Assembly: GCF_024752305.1 (NCBI RefSeq)
Contig: NZ_JANTHX010000008.1
Coordinates: 10,825 to 74,824 of the forward strand
DNA: 64,000 bases
From: Protaetiibacter mangrovi
GTDB lineage: Bacteria > Actinomycetota > Actinomycetes > Actinomycetales > Microbacteriaceae
Direction of reading: 5' to 3'
The notes beneath the pieces are model-generated. The model saw nothing but the letters and a program-made list of their open reading frames with translations. It had not been told where the DNA came from and did no database searches. The translations under genes were made by a program, and so were the position numbers. Shown in pieces: positions 49,781 to 64,000 of this stretch. How positions within the stretch are numbered: position 1 is the first letter of the stretch; each line of letters begins with the position of its first letter.

Positions 49781-50776
49781 ATGGCCATTCTCGGCACCGG
49801 GGTCCAGGAAGGACTCCTCCTCAAGCCCATCACCTACCAGTGGGCGATGGACCTCTACGACCAGGCGGTCGCCAACACCTGGTTCCCCAACGAGATCCAG
49901 CTCGGCGAAGACCTCGCCGACTTCAAGAAGATGACCGACGAGGAGCGACACGCGGTCACCTTCCTGATCTCGTACTTCAACCCCAACGAGCTGCTCGTCA
50001 ACAAGGCGCTCGCGTTCGGCGTCTACCCCTACGTCAACGCCCCCGAGGCGCACCTCTACCTCGCGAAGCAGATGTGGGAGGAGGCCAACCACTGCATGTC
50101 GTTCGAGTACGTGCTCGAGACGTTCCCGATCGACCGCAACGAGGCCTACAACTCGCACGTCGACATCCCGTCGATGGCGCGCAAAGAGGAGTTCGAGGTC
50201 CGCTTCATCAAGCGGATGACCGAGGAGACCCTCGACATCACGACGACGGCGGGCAAGCAGGACTTCATCCGCAACCTGATCGCCTACAACATCATCCTCG
50301 AAGGCATCTGGTTCTACTCGGGCTTCATGGTGGCGCTCTCGTTCCGTCAGCGGAACCTGCTGCGCAACTTCGGCTCGCTCGTCGACTGGATCGTGCGCGA
50401 CGAGTCGCTGCACCTCAAGTTCGGCATCAACCTCATCCTCACGGTGCTCGACGAGAACCCCGACCTGCAGACGCCGGAGTTCGCGGCCGAGATCAAGCAG
50501 ATGATCCTCGACGCCGTCGAGATGGAGGAGCAGTACAACAACGACCTGCTCCCCGGCGGCATCCTCGGACTCAACGCGAGCTACATCAACCAGTACGTGA
50601 AGTACCTCGCCGACCGCCGCCTCGAGGAGCTCGGCTTCGGGTCGCACTACAACGTGGTGAACCCGGCCAAGTGGATGGCGACGGCGAACGACACCCTGCA
50701 GCTCGTCAACTTCTTCGAGTCGACGAACACCTCCTACGAGTCGAACGCCTCGGCCTCGTCCAAGCGCTCCGAGTAG
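49781..50776 (+). CDS. nrdB: ribonucleoside-diphosphate reductase beta subunit, class Ic-like
   Basis: A 331-residue ferritin-like subunit that generates the radical for NrdA. Metal ligands line up as Glu70 (FNPNELLVN), Glu101 and His104 (EEANHCMSF), Glu174 (LEGIWF), Glu208 and His211 (DESLH). The position four after His104, where class Ia enzymes have the radical Tyr, is Phe108. The first ligand is Glu rather than Asp. Both changes are hallmarks of class Ic (Chlamydia-type, Mn/Fe cofactor). GAAGGA lies about 11 nt before the ATG. No nrdI gene is adjacent, consistent with not being class Ib. Confidence 0.92.
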   Translation: MAILGTGVQEGLLLKPITYQWAMDLYDQAVANTWFPNEIQLGEDLADFKKMTDEERHAVTFLISYFNPNELLVNKALAFGVYPYVNAPEAHLYLAKQMWEEANHCMSFEYVLETFPIDRNEAYNSHVDIPSMARKEEFEVRFIKRMTEETLDITTTAGKQDFIRNLIAYNIILEGIWFYSGFMVALSFRQRNLLRNFGSLVDWIVRDESLHLKFGINLILTVLDENPDLQTPEFAAEIKQMILDAVEMEEQYNNDLLPGGILGLNASYINQYVKYLADRRLEELGFGSHYNVVNPAKWMATANDTLQLVNFFESTNTSYESNASASSKRSE

Positions 50777-50789
50777 CACTCGACGCTTC

Positions 50790-50898
50790 GGGCGGGCGGG
50801 GATCGCGTCGTGCGACGCATGCCCCCGCGTGCCGCCTTCGGCAGCGCGCTCCCGCCAGTCCCGATGCCAGCGTCGCCCAACGCGATCCCCGCCCGCCC
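50790..50898 (-). repeat. dispersed hairpin element, copy 2
   Basis: A 19-bp perfect terminal inverted repeat (GGGCGGGCGGGGATCGCGT / ACGCGATCCCCGCCCGCCC) encloses a 71-nt core. Read on the minus strand, the core has GCGACGCTGGCATCGGGACT at one end and GGGGGCATGCGTCGC at the other, nearly the same as the core at 33392-33456. It begins 14 nt after nrdB and may act as terminator. Confidence 0.8.
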
Positions 50899-50960
50899 TT
50901 CGCTCGCGGCCCACTGTCGAGACCACCGTCGCCGCGGGTTGACGCGCGCGGCGCCGGGTG

Positions 50961-50985
50961 CGAATGTGGACGATGTTCACATTCG
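50961..50985. promoter_or_regulatory. inverted repeat before the VOC gene
   Basis: CGAATGTG (50961-50968) and CACATTCG (50978-50985) are exact inverted 8-mers separated by 9 nt, immediately upstream of the ribosome site AGGAGG of the VOC protein gene. The shape (17-bp centre spacing) suits a dimeric regulator such as ArsR or GntR. No regulator gene is adjacent. Confidence 0.6.
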
Positions 50986-50998
50986 AGGAGGTCGTGAC

Positions 50999-51463
50999 GT
51001 GGCGCAGAAGGTGACGCCGTACCTGTGGTTCCAGGGCGATCTGCAGGACGCGCTGGACCTCTACACCTCCGTGTTCGACGACGCGGAGGTGCTCTCGACC
51101 ACGGAGCGCGACGGCGGGCTGTTCGCCGCCACGTTCCGGATGGGCGGCATCCAGCTCACCGGCTTCAACGCGCCCGGCGGGCCGCGGTTCACCGACGCGA
51201 TGTCGCTGTTCGTCGACTGCGCCGACCAGGCGGAGGTCGACCACTACTGGGATGCCCTGCTCGCCGGCGGCGGCACGCCCACCCAGTGCGGGTGGCTCGT
51301 CGACCGCTTCGGCGTGAGCTGGCAGGTGGTGCCGCGGCGCCTCATGGAGCTGCTGGAGGATCCCGACCCCGAGCGCGCACAGCGCGCGACGGCCGAGATG
51401 CTCACCCAGGTGAAGCTGGACGTCGCGCGCCTGGAGGCCGCCGCAGACGGCACCCTCGGCTGA
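50999..51463 (+). CDS. VOC-family (PhnB-like) protein
   Basis: A 154-residue protein of the glyoxalase/VOC fold, in the PhnB-like group formerly annotated as 3-demethylubiquinone methyltransferase. It has VTPYLWFQGDLQDALDLYTS, GIQLTGFNAPGGPRFTDAMS and the C-terminal GWLVDRFGVSWQVVPRRLME, typical of this subgroup. The GTG at 50999 has AGGAGG 7 nt upstream. Enzymatic function is unknown. It abuts the next gene tail to tail with no gap. Confidence 0.85.
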   Translation: MAQKVTPYLWFQGDLQDALDLYTSVFDDAEVLSTTERDGGLFAATFRMGGIQLTGFNAPGGPRFTDAMSLFVDCADQAEVDHYWDALLAGGGTPTQCGWLVDRFGVSWQVVPRRLMELLEDPDPERAQRATAEMLTQVKLDVARLEAAADGTLG

Positions 51464-51868
51464 TCAGTCGACGTCGGCGCGGCGGAAGCGGCGCCCGCTC
51501 ATGCGGTCGGGCGTGATCCGCACGTAGTTGAACTTCTCGTCGGGGCTCCACGACACGAGACCGAGGATCCCCGAGTGCTCGATCTCGTCGTCGAACGCGA
51601 GCCGCTCGGCGACACCCCACAGGATCACGCTCCACGCCATCTCGTCGTCGTGGCGGTCCACCTCGAAGGCGACCTGCGGATGCTCCGCCACGAGCTCCAG
51701 CTTCGAGCCGGGGGCGCTGCGGAACAGCACGCTCCGACCGCCGACCGCGAAGTTCACCGGGAAGACCTCGATGTCGTCGCCCTCGACGAACACCACCCGG
51801 CCGACCTCGGCCTCCGCGAGCAGCCTCCAGCAGGCCGCCTCGTCCAGCACCTCTGCGCCGTGCTCCAT
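51464..51868 (-). CDS. PNPOx-fold flavin-binding family protein
   Basis: A 134-residue split-barrel protein of the pyridoxamine 5'-phosphate oxidase-like group (EAACWRLLAEAEVGRVVFVE, DIEVFPVNFAVGGRSVLFRS). Small members bind FMN, F420 or haem and often act in stress responses. TAGGGT (51875-51880) is 6 nt before the ATG and there is no ribosome site, so it is leaderless. The neighbouring divergent gene has the same fold. Confidence 0.85.
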   Translation of the reverse strand: MEHGAEVLDEAACWRLLAEAEVGRVVFVEGDDIEVFPVNFAVGGRSVLFRSAPGSKLELVAEHPQVAFEVDRHDDEMAWSVILWGVAERLAFDDEIEHSGILGLVSWSPDEKFNYVRITPDRMSGRRFRRADVD

Positions 51869-51937
51869 ACGGGCACCCTACGTCGTGGCATCCGGCGCGT
51901 GAAGGGCCGGAGGTCACCGCGGGTGCACAATGGCGGC

Positions 51938-52603
51938 ATGGGCGATCCGTCACGTGCCGGGCTCCGGGCGCGGCTCCGCTCCCTGCCGTCGTTCCCCGCC
52001 GAGCTGCCCGCGTTCGACCCGGCCGATGCGCCCGGCGAACCCGAGGAGCTGTTCCTCGGCTGGCTCGACGACGCGGTGGGCGCGGGCGTGCTCGCCGCGC
52101 ACGCGGCCGTGCTCGCGACCGTGGACGACGCCGGCCCGAGCGCGCGGGTGCTCATCCTGAAGGACGTCGGGCCGGAGGGCTGGGCGATCGCGACCCCGTC
52201 GGACAGCCGACCGGGCGCGGCCATGACCGCATCCGGGCGGGCCGCCCTGACCTTCTTCTGGCCGGCGCGGGCCCGCCAGGTGCGGGTCGAGGGCGCCGTC
52301 GAGCGCGCGGACGCCGCCGAGGCGGCCCTCGACTTCCTCGCCCGCCCGGACGACGCCCGTGCGACGGCCCTCGTCGGTCGCCCGACCCCGGTGCTGCGGG
52401 GCGACGCGGACTACACCGCGGTCCGGGAGGCGGCGCTCGCCCGGGTGACCGACGATCCGGCGCTCGTGCCCGGGAGCTGGGCGCTGTGGCGCATCGTCCC
52501 GCAGGCCGTCGAGTTCTGGCAGGGCGCCCACGACCGTGCCCACCTGCGGCTGCGCTACCGGCGCCACGGCGACTCGTGGCTGCGTGAGAGGCTGTGGCCG
52601 TGA
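51938..52603 (+). CDS. pyridoxamine 5'-phosphate oxidase family protein (PdxH-like)
   Basis: A 221-residue PNPOx homologue. FMN-site features are ARVLILKDVGPEGWAIATPS and SGRAALTFFWPARARQVRVE, and the C-terminal dimer region VEFWQGAHDRAHLRLRYRR ends in RLWP, matching the RLxP end of true PdxH. It may make pyridoxal phosphate, although a specialised oxidase is possible. A CACAAT box ends 6 nt before the ATG, fitting a leaderless start. Its stop overlaps the exporter gene (GTGA). Confidence 0.86.
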   Translation: MGDPSRAGLRARLRSLPSFPAELPAFDPADAPGEPEELFLGWLDDAVGAGVLAAHAAVLATVDDAGPSARVLILKDVGPEGWAIATPSDSRPGAAMTASGRAALTFFWPARARQVRVEGAVERADAAEAALDFLARPDDARATALVGRPTPVLRGDADYTAVREAALARVTDDPALVPGSWALWRIVPQAVEFWQGAHDRAHLRLRYRRHGDSWLRERLWP

Positions 52604-54366
52604 CGAATCCGCCCACCACCTCGATCGCCGTCGTCGACGCCGACCGGCCGGTGCGCAGCCTCGCCCGGATGCTGCGCCCGTTCCGCGGACGCCTCGGCGT
52701 GGCGGTGCTCGCGTTCGGCATCAAGGACAGCCCGCTGTGGCTGCTGCCCGTCATCACGGCGACCGTGATCGACGTCGTCGTGGCGGGCGGCCCCGCCATC
52801 CGGCTCGCCTGGGTGGCAGCCGGGGCCGTGGCGCTGCTGTCGCTCAACTACCCCATGCACGTGCTCTTCGTGCGCTTGTTCTTCGGCACCAGCCGCGCGC
52901 TCGGGGCGCAGCTGCGCAACCGCCTCGCGGCACGGCTGCAGAGCCTCTCGATCGGCTTCCACTCCCGGTCGTCGGCGGCCGTCATCCAGACCAAGGTGGT
53001 GCGCGACGTCGAGAACGTCGAGCTGCTGTTCCAGCAGGCGGGTCCGCCCGCCCTCTCGGCGGTGTTCTCGCTCGCGGGCGCCATCACGATGACCGCCATC
53101 GCGGTGCCGCAGTTCCTCGTCGTCTACCTGCTGACGGTGCCGATCGCGGCCGCCCTCACGCTCGCGATGCGGCGCCGCTCGGCGCGTCGCAACGAGGACT
53201 TCCGGCGCGAGGTCGAGCGCTTCTCGAGCCGGGTCGGCGAGATGGCCACCCTCATCCCGATCACCCGCGCGCACGGGCTCGAGCACGTCGCCCACGAGCG
53301 GGTGGCGCGCAGCGCGGAGGGGGTGCGCGACGCCGGCATCACGCTCGACATGCTCAACGGCCGCTTCGGCGCCGCCACCTGGATCTCGTTCCAGCTGCTC
53401 GGCATCGCCTGCCTCGTGCTCGCCGCGCTCGCCGCGATCTCGGGGTGGCTGCCGATCACCGCGGGCGAGGTCGTGCTGCTCGGCTCGTACTTCTCGATCC
53501 TCACCGGGGCCATCACCCAGCTGGTGTCGATGGTGCCGCTGCTGGCCAAGGGTCTGGAGTCGGTGCGCTCGATCGCCGAGGTCATGGAGGAGCCCGACGT
53601 CGAGCGGAACGAGGGCAAGGACGAGGTCGCCGCGGTCGAGGGCCGCATCCGTCTCGAGGGGGTGGGCTTCCGCTACCCGGGGGGCGACGCCGGCGCGCTC
53701 GACGGCATCGACCTCGACGTCGCCGAGGGCGAGACGATCGCCTTCGTCGGACCGTCGGGCTCCGGCAAGTCGACCATGCTCAACCTCGTGCTCGGGTTCC
53801 TCCGGCCGAGCGAGGGCCGCATCCTGCTCGACGACCGCGACATGGAGCGGCTCGACCTGCGCTCGGTGCGCCGCTTCGTCTCGGTCGTGCCGCAGGAGTC
53901 GGTGCTGTTCGAGGGCAGCATCCGCGAGAACGTCGCCTACGGGCTCGACGACGTCGACGACGAGCGCGTGCGGGCCGCGCTCCGCGACGCCCACGCCCTC
54001 GAGATCGTCGAGGCGCTCCCCGACGGATGGGACACCGTGGTCGGCGAGCGCGGGGCGCGCCTGTCGGGCGGTCAGCGGCAGCGCATCGCGATCGCGCGCG
54101 CCCTCGTGCGCGACCCCCGCATCCTGCTGCTCGACGAGGCCACGAGCGCGCTCGACTCCGAGAGCGAGCAGAAGGTGAAGCAGGCGCTCGACACCCTCAT
54201 GCGCGATCGCACGACGCTCGTCGTCGCGCATCGGCTCTCCACGATCCGCTCCGCGTCGCGCATCGTCGTGCTCGACCACGGGCGGATCGCCGAGATCGGC
54301 ACGCACGACGAGCTGGTCGCCGCGGGCGGGCGCTACGCGCAGCTGAACCGCATCCAGTCGGCCTGA
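52600..54366 (+). CDS. ABC exporter, fused membrane and ATPase domains
   Basis: A 588-residue half-transporter. Six membrane helices fill residues 25-320 and the nucleotide-binding domain 345-585, with Walker A VGPSGSGKST, signature LSGGQRQRIAIARAL, Walker B ILLLDEATSALD and the H-loop VVAHRLS. It works as a homodimer or with an unlinked partner and exports a lipid, drug or peptide. The GTG at 52600 overlaps the PdxH-like stop; an alternative GTG two codons earlier exists. Specificity is not deducible. Confidence 0.9.
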   Translation: MTNPPTTSIAVVDADRPVRSLARMLRPFRGRLGVAVLAFGIKDSPLWLLPVITATVIDVVVAGGPAIRLAWVAAGAVALLSLNYPMHVLFVRLFFGTSRALGAQLRNRLAARLQSLSIGFHSRSSAAVIQTKVVRDVENVELLFQQAGPPALSAVFSLAGAITMTAIAVPQFLVVYLLTVPIAAALTLAMRRRSARRNEDFRREVERFSSRVGEMATLIPITRAHGLEHVAHERVARSAEGVRDAGITLDMLNGRFGAATWISFQLLGIACLVLAALAAISGWLPITAGEVVLLGSYFSILTGAITQLVSMVPLLAKGLESVRSIAEVMEEPDVERNEGKDEVAAVEGRIRLEGVGFRYPGGDAGALDGIDLDVAEGETIAFVGPSGSGKSTMLNLVLGFLRPSEGRILLDDRDMERLDLRSVRRFVSVVPQESVLFEGSIRENVAYGLDDVDDERVRAALRDAHALEIVEALPDGWDTVVGERGARLSGGQRQRIAIARALVRDPRILLLDEATSALDSESEQKVKQALDTLMRDRTTLVVAHRLSTIRSASRIVVLDHGRIAEIGTHDELVAAGGRYAQLNRIQSA

Positions 54367-54395
54367 GCGGACCCGCCGTCGGGCAGGATGGGCGC

Positions 54396-61306
<6,911 letters not shown>

Positions 61307-61310
<4 letters not shown>

Positions 61311-61837
61311 GCGCCGAGTGTAGGGCCGGTGCCGCGCGTCGGCGACCGCGGTGGCGCCGCCGCCCGCCAGGCGCGGCGGTCGGCGGTCGGCAGGACGAGC
61401 CCCAGCGCGTGCGCCACGGCCACGGCGATCGCGGCGAGGAACTCCGCCGGCGCCACGGCGCAGGCTGGCGCGGCGGCGACGACGAGCAGGAGCGGCGCGA
61501 GGGGACCGGCGAGGGTCACCTGACGGTCCCGACGCCGGGGCAGGGGTTCGCGGCGCAGCGCCGCGTGGACCACGCCGCTCGCGAGGTGCGCCGGCGCACG
61601 GGGCGCGATCATCCGGTACGCCGTGAGGTGACCGAGCTCGTGCAGGGGCACCGCGAGCAGCACGATGAGCAGCACGGCGACGCCGTGGGCGGCGACCGGC
61701 ATGCCCAGCCCAGCCGCGACCGCACCGACCGCCACGAGCGCCGCGAGCGGCGGCCCGCAGCTGCGCAGCAGCGCGCGCGTGGCGACGCGGATCGCGGGCC
61801 GCACCCCCGGTGGCAGCTCGACGAACTCCACGGTCAC
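61307..61837 (-). CDS. membrane protein with HELGH motif (M50-like metallopeptidase candidate)
   Basis: A 176-residue membrane protein. Helices around residues 30-75 lead into PLHELGHLTAYRM, an HExxH zinc motif placed at the end of a hydrophobic helix as in site-2 (M50) proteases. A second hydrophobic region (VTLAGPLAPLLLVVAAAPAC, then AAIAVAVAHALGLVLPTADR) contains a C-terminal Asp in an LPTADRR context, a possible third ligand. It is short for an M50 enzyme. GTG start overlaps the permease stop (GTGA). Tightly coupled to an ABC transporter, so it may process the exported molecule (inference). Confidence 0.75.
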
Positions 61838-63342
61838 CCGATCGCGAGGTCGTCGACCCGGGGCCGCGCCGCGGCGGCCGTCCAGATCGCGAGCAGCACG
61901 GCACCGGAGACCGCGGCGGCGGCCGCCTCGGCCCCGGGCGCCCAGGTCCCGGCCGCCAGCTGGAGCGGCAGCACGGCGACGGCGAACAGGAGCAGGGCCA
62001 CCGCGCTCGTGATCGTCGTCGCGAGGGGGCTCGCCGCGGACCAGGGCGCGAGGACGCCGCCCGTCGCGGCCGCGAGCCCCAGCACCACGCCGAGGCCGAG
62101 CCGACCGGCCGCCGTGTCGAGGGCGATCGTGCCCGACCCCGCGAGGATCGCCGCCGACAGCAGACTCGTCGGGGCGGCCGCGAGGAGGCCGGCGACGAGC
62201 CCCTCACCCGCGATCGTCCGGCCGTCGCGGCCCGTCGACCGCACCCACCAGGAGCTGCCGTGGGTGAGGCCGAAGGCGAACATCGCGATCGAGAACGGCG
62301 CGACGAGCGGGATCCCCGTGAGGGGTTCGGTGATGATCGCCGCGTCGTGGGCCCCGGGCGTGACGAGCGCGAGCGCCAGCAGCACGGGCGCGATGCCGAG
62401 CAGCAGGAACTGCGGCAGTCGCACGAGCTGCAGGGCGTGGACGGCGATCGCGCCCGCGCGTGCGCCGCGCGGCAGCGGGAGGCCGACGAGCACGCGGGTC
62501 ACCTCGGTCGGGACGGCGCGCGGCGGATGCCGCAGCACGAGCGCGACCAGGGCGCCGACGACCGCGGCGGTGACGAGCAGCACCGCGGCGGCGACGAGGA
62601 GCGCGGCGGGGTCGTCGCCGGCCGAGAGCACCGCGGCCGCCTCCATCGGCGACAGCGCTCCGACGCCCGAGGGCGGGCGGGGATCGGGCAGGAGCGCGGG
62701 GAGCGCGAGGGCGACCGTCGCGCCGAGGAGCAGCACCGCCGCGGCGCCGACCGCGTAGGCGTGCGGCAGCTGCACCCGGCACGCCGCGCCGTACAGCAGC
62801 TCGAAGAGGGCCGGGATCGCGAGCGCGGTCAGCAGCAGCAGCACCAGGTGCACGGCGATCGCCGCGACGGCGCGCCCGGGGCGATCGCGCAGGAGCAGCG
62901 CCAGGAACACCCCCAGGGGCGAGGCGAGCACCACCGCGAACGCCGTGCCGAGGAGCAGGGCGGGCAGCCGCTCGCCGACTCCGCGTGCGGCGGGCCCGAC
63001 CGGCAGCACGGCGACGAGATCGCCGAGGGCGCTGCCGCGCGGACGGGTGGCGGCCAGCAGCAGCTGGGGGATCGCCCCGCCGAGGAGCGCGCCCGCCGCC
63101 GTGACGCGCGTGAGAGGGCGCAGATCGGCGTCCGGACCGAGCGTCGGGGCGCCCGCGAGCGCGCCCACGACGACGACCGAGACGAGCGCGGCGAGCCCGG
63201 CGCACAGCACCACGGCCACCGCCACGCCGAGGTCGACGCCGCGCGTGCTCGTTCCGAGCGAGCCGGCCGTGTGCCGTCGCCAGCCGATCCAGGAGGCGCC
63301 GGCGATGGCCCGCGCGGGCGACGGCGCCTCAACCGTCGGCAC
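61834..63342 (-). CDS. large ABC-type membrane protein (about 12 helices)
   Basis: A 502-residue polytopic protein, presumably the membrane part of the ABC system whose ATPase lies at the right edge. It has about twelve hydrophobic helices in two halves (VAVAVVLCAGLAALVSVVVV, AVAAIAVHLVLLLLTALAIP, FLLLGIAPVLLALALVTPG, AVALLLFAVAVLPLQLAAG). No named family is recognised beyond ABC permease-like. The GTG at 63342 is chosen as the most upstream start before the first conserved-looking stretch; it overlaps the preceding gene by 14 nt. A later start cannot be excluded. Confidence 0.75.
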   Translation of the reverse strand: MPTVEAPSPARAIAGASWIGWRRHTAGSLGTSTRGVDLGVAVAVVLCAGLAALVSVVVVGALAGAPTLGPDADLRPLTRVTAAGALLGGAIPQLLLAATRPRGSALGDLVAVLPVGPAARGVGERLPALLLGTAFAVVLASPLGVFLALLLRDRPGRAVAAIAVHLVLLLLTALAIPALFELLYGAACRVQLPHAYAVGAAAVLLLGATVALALPALLPDPRPPSGVGALSPMEAAAVLSAGDDPAALLVAAAVLLVTAAVVGALVALVLRHPPRAVPTEVTRVLVGLPLPRGARAGAIAVHALQLVRLPQFLLLGIAPVLLALALVTPGAHDAAIITEPLTGIPLVAPFSIAMFAFGLTHGSSWWVRSTGRDGRTIAGEGLVAGLLAAAPTSLLSAAILAGSGTIALDTAAGRLGLGVVLGLAAATGGVLAPWSAASPLATTITSAVALLLFAVAVLPLQLAAGTWAPGAEAAAAAVSGAVLLAIWTAAAARPRVDDLAIG

Positions 63343-63619
63343 GGCGGCCCCGCGATCGCGTGCGTGCGACGAAACAGCCGAGGAGCGCGCCGAGCGCCGT
63401 CCAGATGGCGAGGGTGATCGTGATCCCGGCGGCATCCGGCAGGAAGCCCAGCTGGGGGGCGCCGTCGACGACGGCGAACTCCGCGTGGAACACCCCGGGC
63501 AGATCGGCGCGGCCGCGGGTCGCGAAGGCGATCCCGAGACAGGCGATGCACGCGACGATGAGCCCGAACACCCCGGTCGCGAGTGCGGCGAGCGCCGATG
63601 CGACGACGGTGCGGATCAC
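63329..63619 (-). CDS. small two-helix membrane protein of the ABC operon
   Basis: A 96-residue protein. Helix 1 is VVASALAALATGVFGLIVAC and helix 2 ITITLAIWTALGALLGCFVA, with a 30-residue extracytoplasmic loop between them and a basic tail (RTRSRGRR). GGGAGGT precedes the GTG at 63619, which overlaps the ATPase stop (GTGA). No family is recognised; it is probably an accessory subunit of the transporter. Confidence 0.75.
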   Translation of the reverse strand: MIRTVVASALAALATGVFGLIVACIACLGIAFATRGRADLPGVFHAEFAVVDGAPQLGFLPDAAGITITLAIWTALGALLGCFVARTRSRGRRADG

Positions 63620-64000
63620 GGGCGCACCTCCCGCGCGGCCGTGGTGGCGGGCAGGGTGGCGAGCAGCCGCTGCTCGGCCTCGTGGTCGATGGCGCCGCCG
63701 GTGAGGTGCGCGAAGGCCGCCTCGAGATCGTCGGCGCCCGCCTGGCGCCGCACCGCATCCGGGGTGCCCTGCGCGACGACGGCTCCCGCGTCGATCAGCC
63801 AGACCCACGCGCTGTCGCGTTCCGCCCGGGACAGGTCGTGGGTGGCGACGACCACGGCGCGGCCCGAGGCGGTGAAGCCGTCGAGGTAGCGCCGCACGAA
63901 CGCGGCGGCCCGCGGATCGAGTCCCCGGTACGGCTCGTCGAGGATCAGCACGAGCGGATCGTGCACGACCGCGGCCACGAACTGCAGCTTGCGGCGCATG
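63616..64000 (-). CDS. ABC transporter ATP-binding protein, C-terminal part (5' end beyond window)
   Basis: The last 128 or so residues of an ABC ATPase. MRRKLQFVAAVVHDP is the end of the SGGMRRK signature region, LVLILDEPYRGLDP is Walker B and D-loop, and VVATHDLSRAE holds the switch His. A C-terminal tail of about 50 residues follows. The Walker A part is outside the window. It leads a leftward operon of ATPase, small membrane protein, large permease, HELGH protein and MBL hydrolase, all overlapping or nearly so. Confidence 0.9.
   Translation of the reverse strand, partial: MRRKLQFVAAVVHDPLVLILDEPYRGLDPRAAAFVRRYLDGFTASGRAVVVATHDLSRAERDSAWVWLIDAGAVVAQGTPDAVRRQAGADDLEAAFAHLTGGAIDHEAEQRLLATLPATTAAREVRP

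Overview
The window is a 64 kb piece of a very GC-rich, gene-dense actinobacterial chromosome. Several features fit the family Microbacteriaceae: codons ending almost always in G or C, many GTG starts, leaderless genes with a TANNNT box 6-8 nt before the start, GTGA/ATGA stop-start overlaps, a GTP-type PEP carboxykinase, a RamB-like regulator, and carbohydrate ABC operons with LacI regulators. I see no tRNA, rRNA, CRISPR array, phage or insertion sequence. No stretch longer than 300 bases lacks a gene; the widest gaps are the nrd promoter region (46915-47201) and the divergent region at 41475-41733.

1-19.6 kb is an L-rhamnose / rhamnoside utilisation island. It holds an alpha-L-rhamnosidase cut by the left edge, a cupin and an epimerase, a CUT1 transporter without its own ATPase, a GH3 glycosidase, an SDR dehydrogenase with a CMD-family protein, a complete CUT2 transporter of the RhaTPQS type, L-rhamnose isomerase and mutarotase, and three LacI regulators. 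Six near-identical operator-like palindromes (consensus TTGAAACGWTTCAA) lie in front of these units, several directly downstream of a good promoter. Rhamnulokinase and the aldolase are not in the window.

19.6-27.3 kb is central metabolism: a RamB-like XRE regulator diverges from pckG-glpX (gluconeogenesis), followed by a GntR regulator with a clear double operator, an FMN-dependent L-lactate-dehydrogenase-type enzyme and an FMN reductase. 27.4-32.6 kb carries a DUF4956 / VTC-domain / Cthe_2159-like trio plus small membrane and lipoprotein genes. 32.5-36.3 kb has a hydrolase, an aldo/keto reductase and a TetR regulator divergent from a membrane protein. 36.3-45.5 kb looks like a surface-polysaccharide region: expansin-like lipoprotein, polysaccharide deacetylase with long Pro-rich linkers, nucleotide-sugar epimerase and dehydrogenase, a family 2 glycosyltransferase and a large LuxR-type ATPase regulator.

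45.7-50.8 kb contains an MFS transporter and the nrdA-nrdB ribonucleotide reductase operon. The nrd promoter has a pair of NrdR-box-like sites and four DnaA-box-like sequences. NrdB has Phe where the radical Tyr should be (class Ic signature), and the C-terminal CxxC tail of NrdA is encoded in a different, overlapping frame. 51-61 kb holds housekeeping and regulatory genes (VOC protein, two PNPOx-fold proteins, ABC exporter, LuxR-type regulator, ECF sigma factor, HrpA helicase, aldo/keto reductase). The right edge carries a leftward ABC operon with a HELGH membrane protein and a metallo-beta-lactamase-fold protein.

All eleven convergent gene pairs abut or overlap (gap of 12 nt or less). Four of them share a single CTAG as both stop codons. 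Several dispersed or tandem non-coding repeats are described below.
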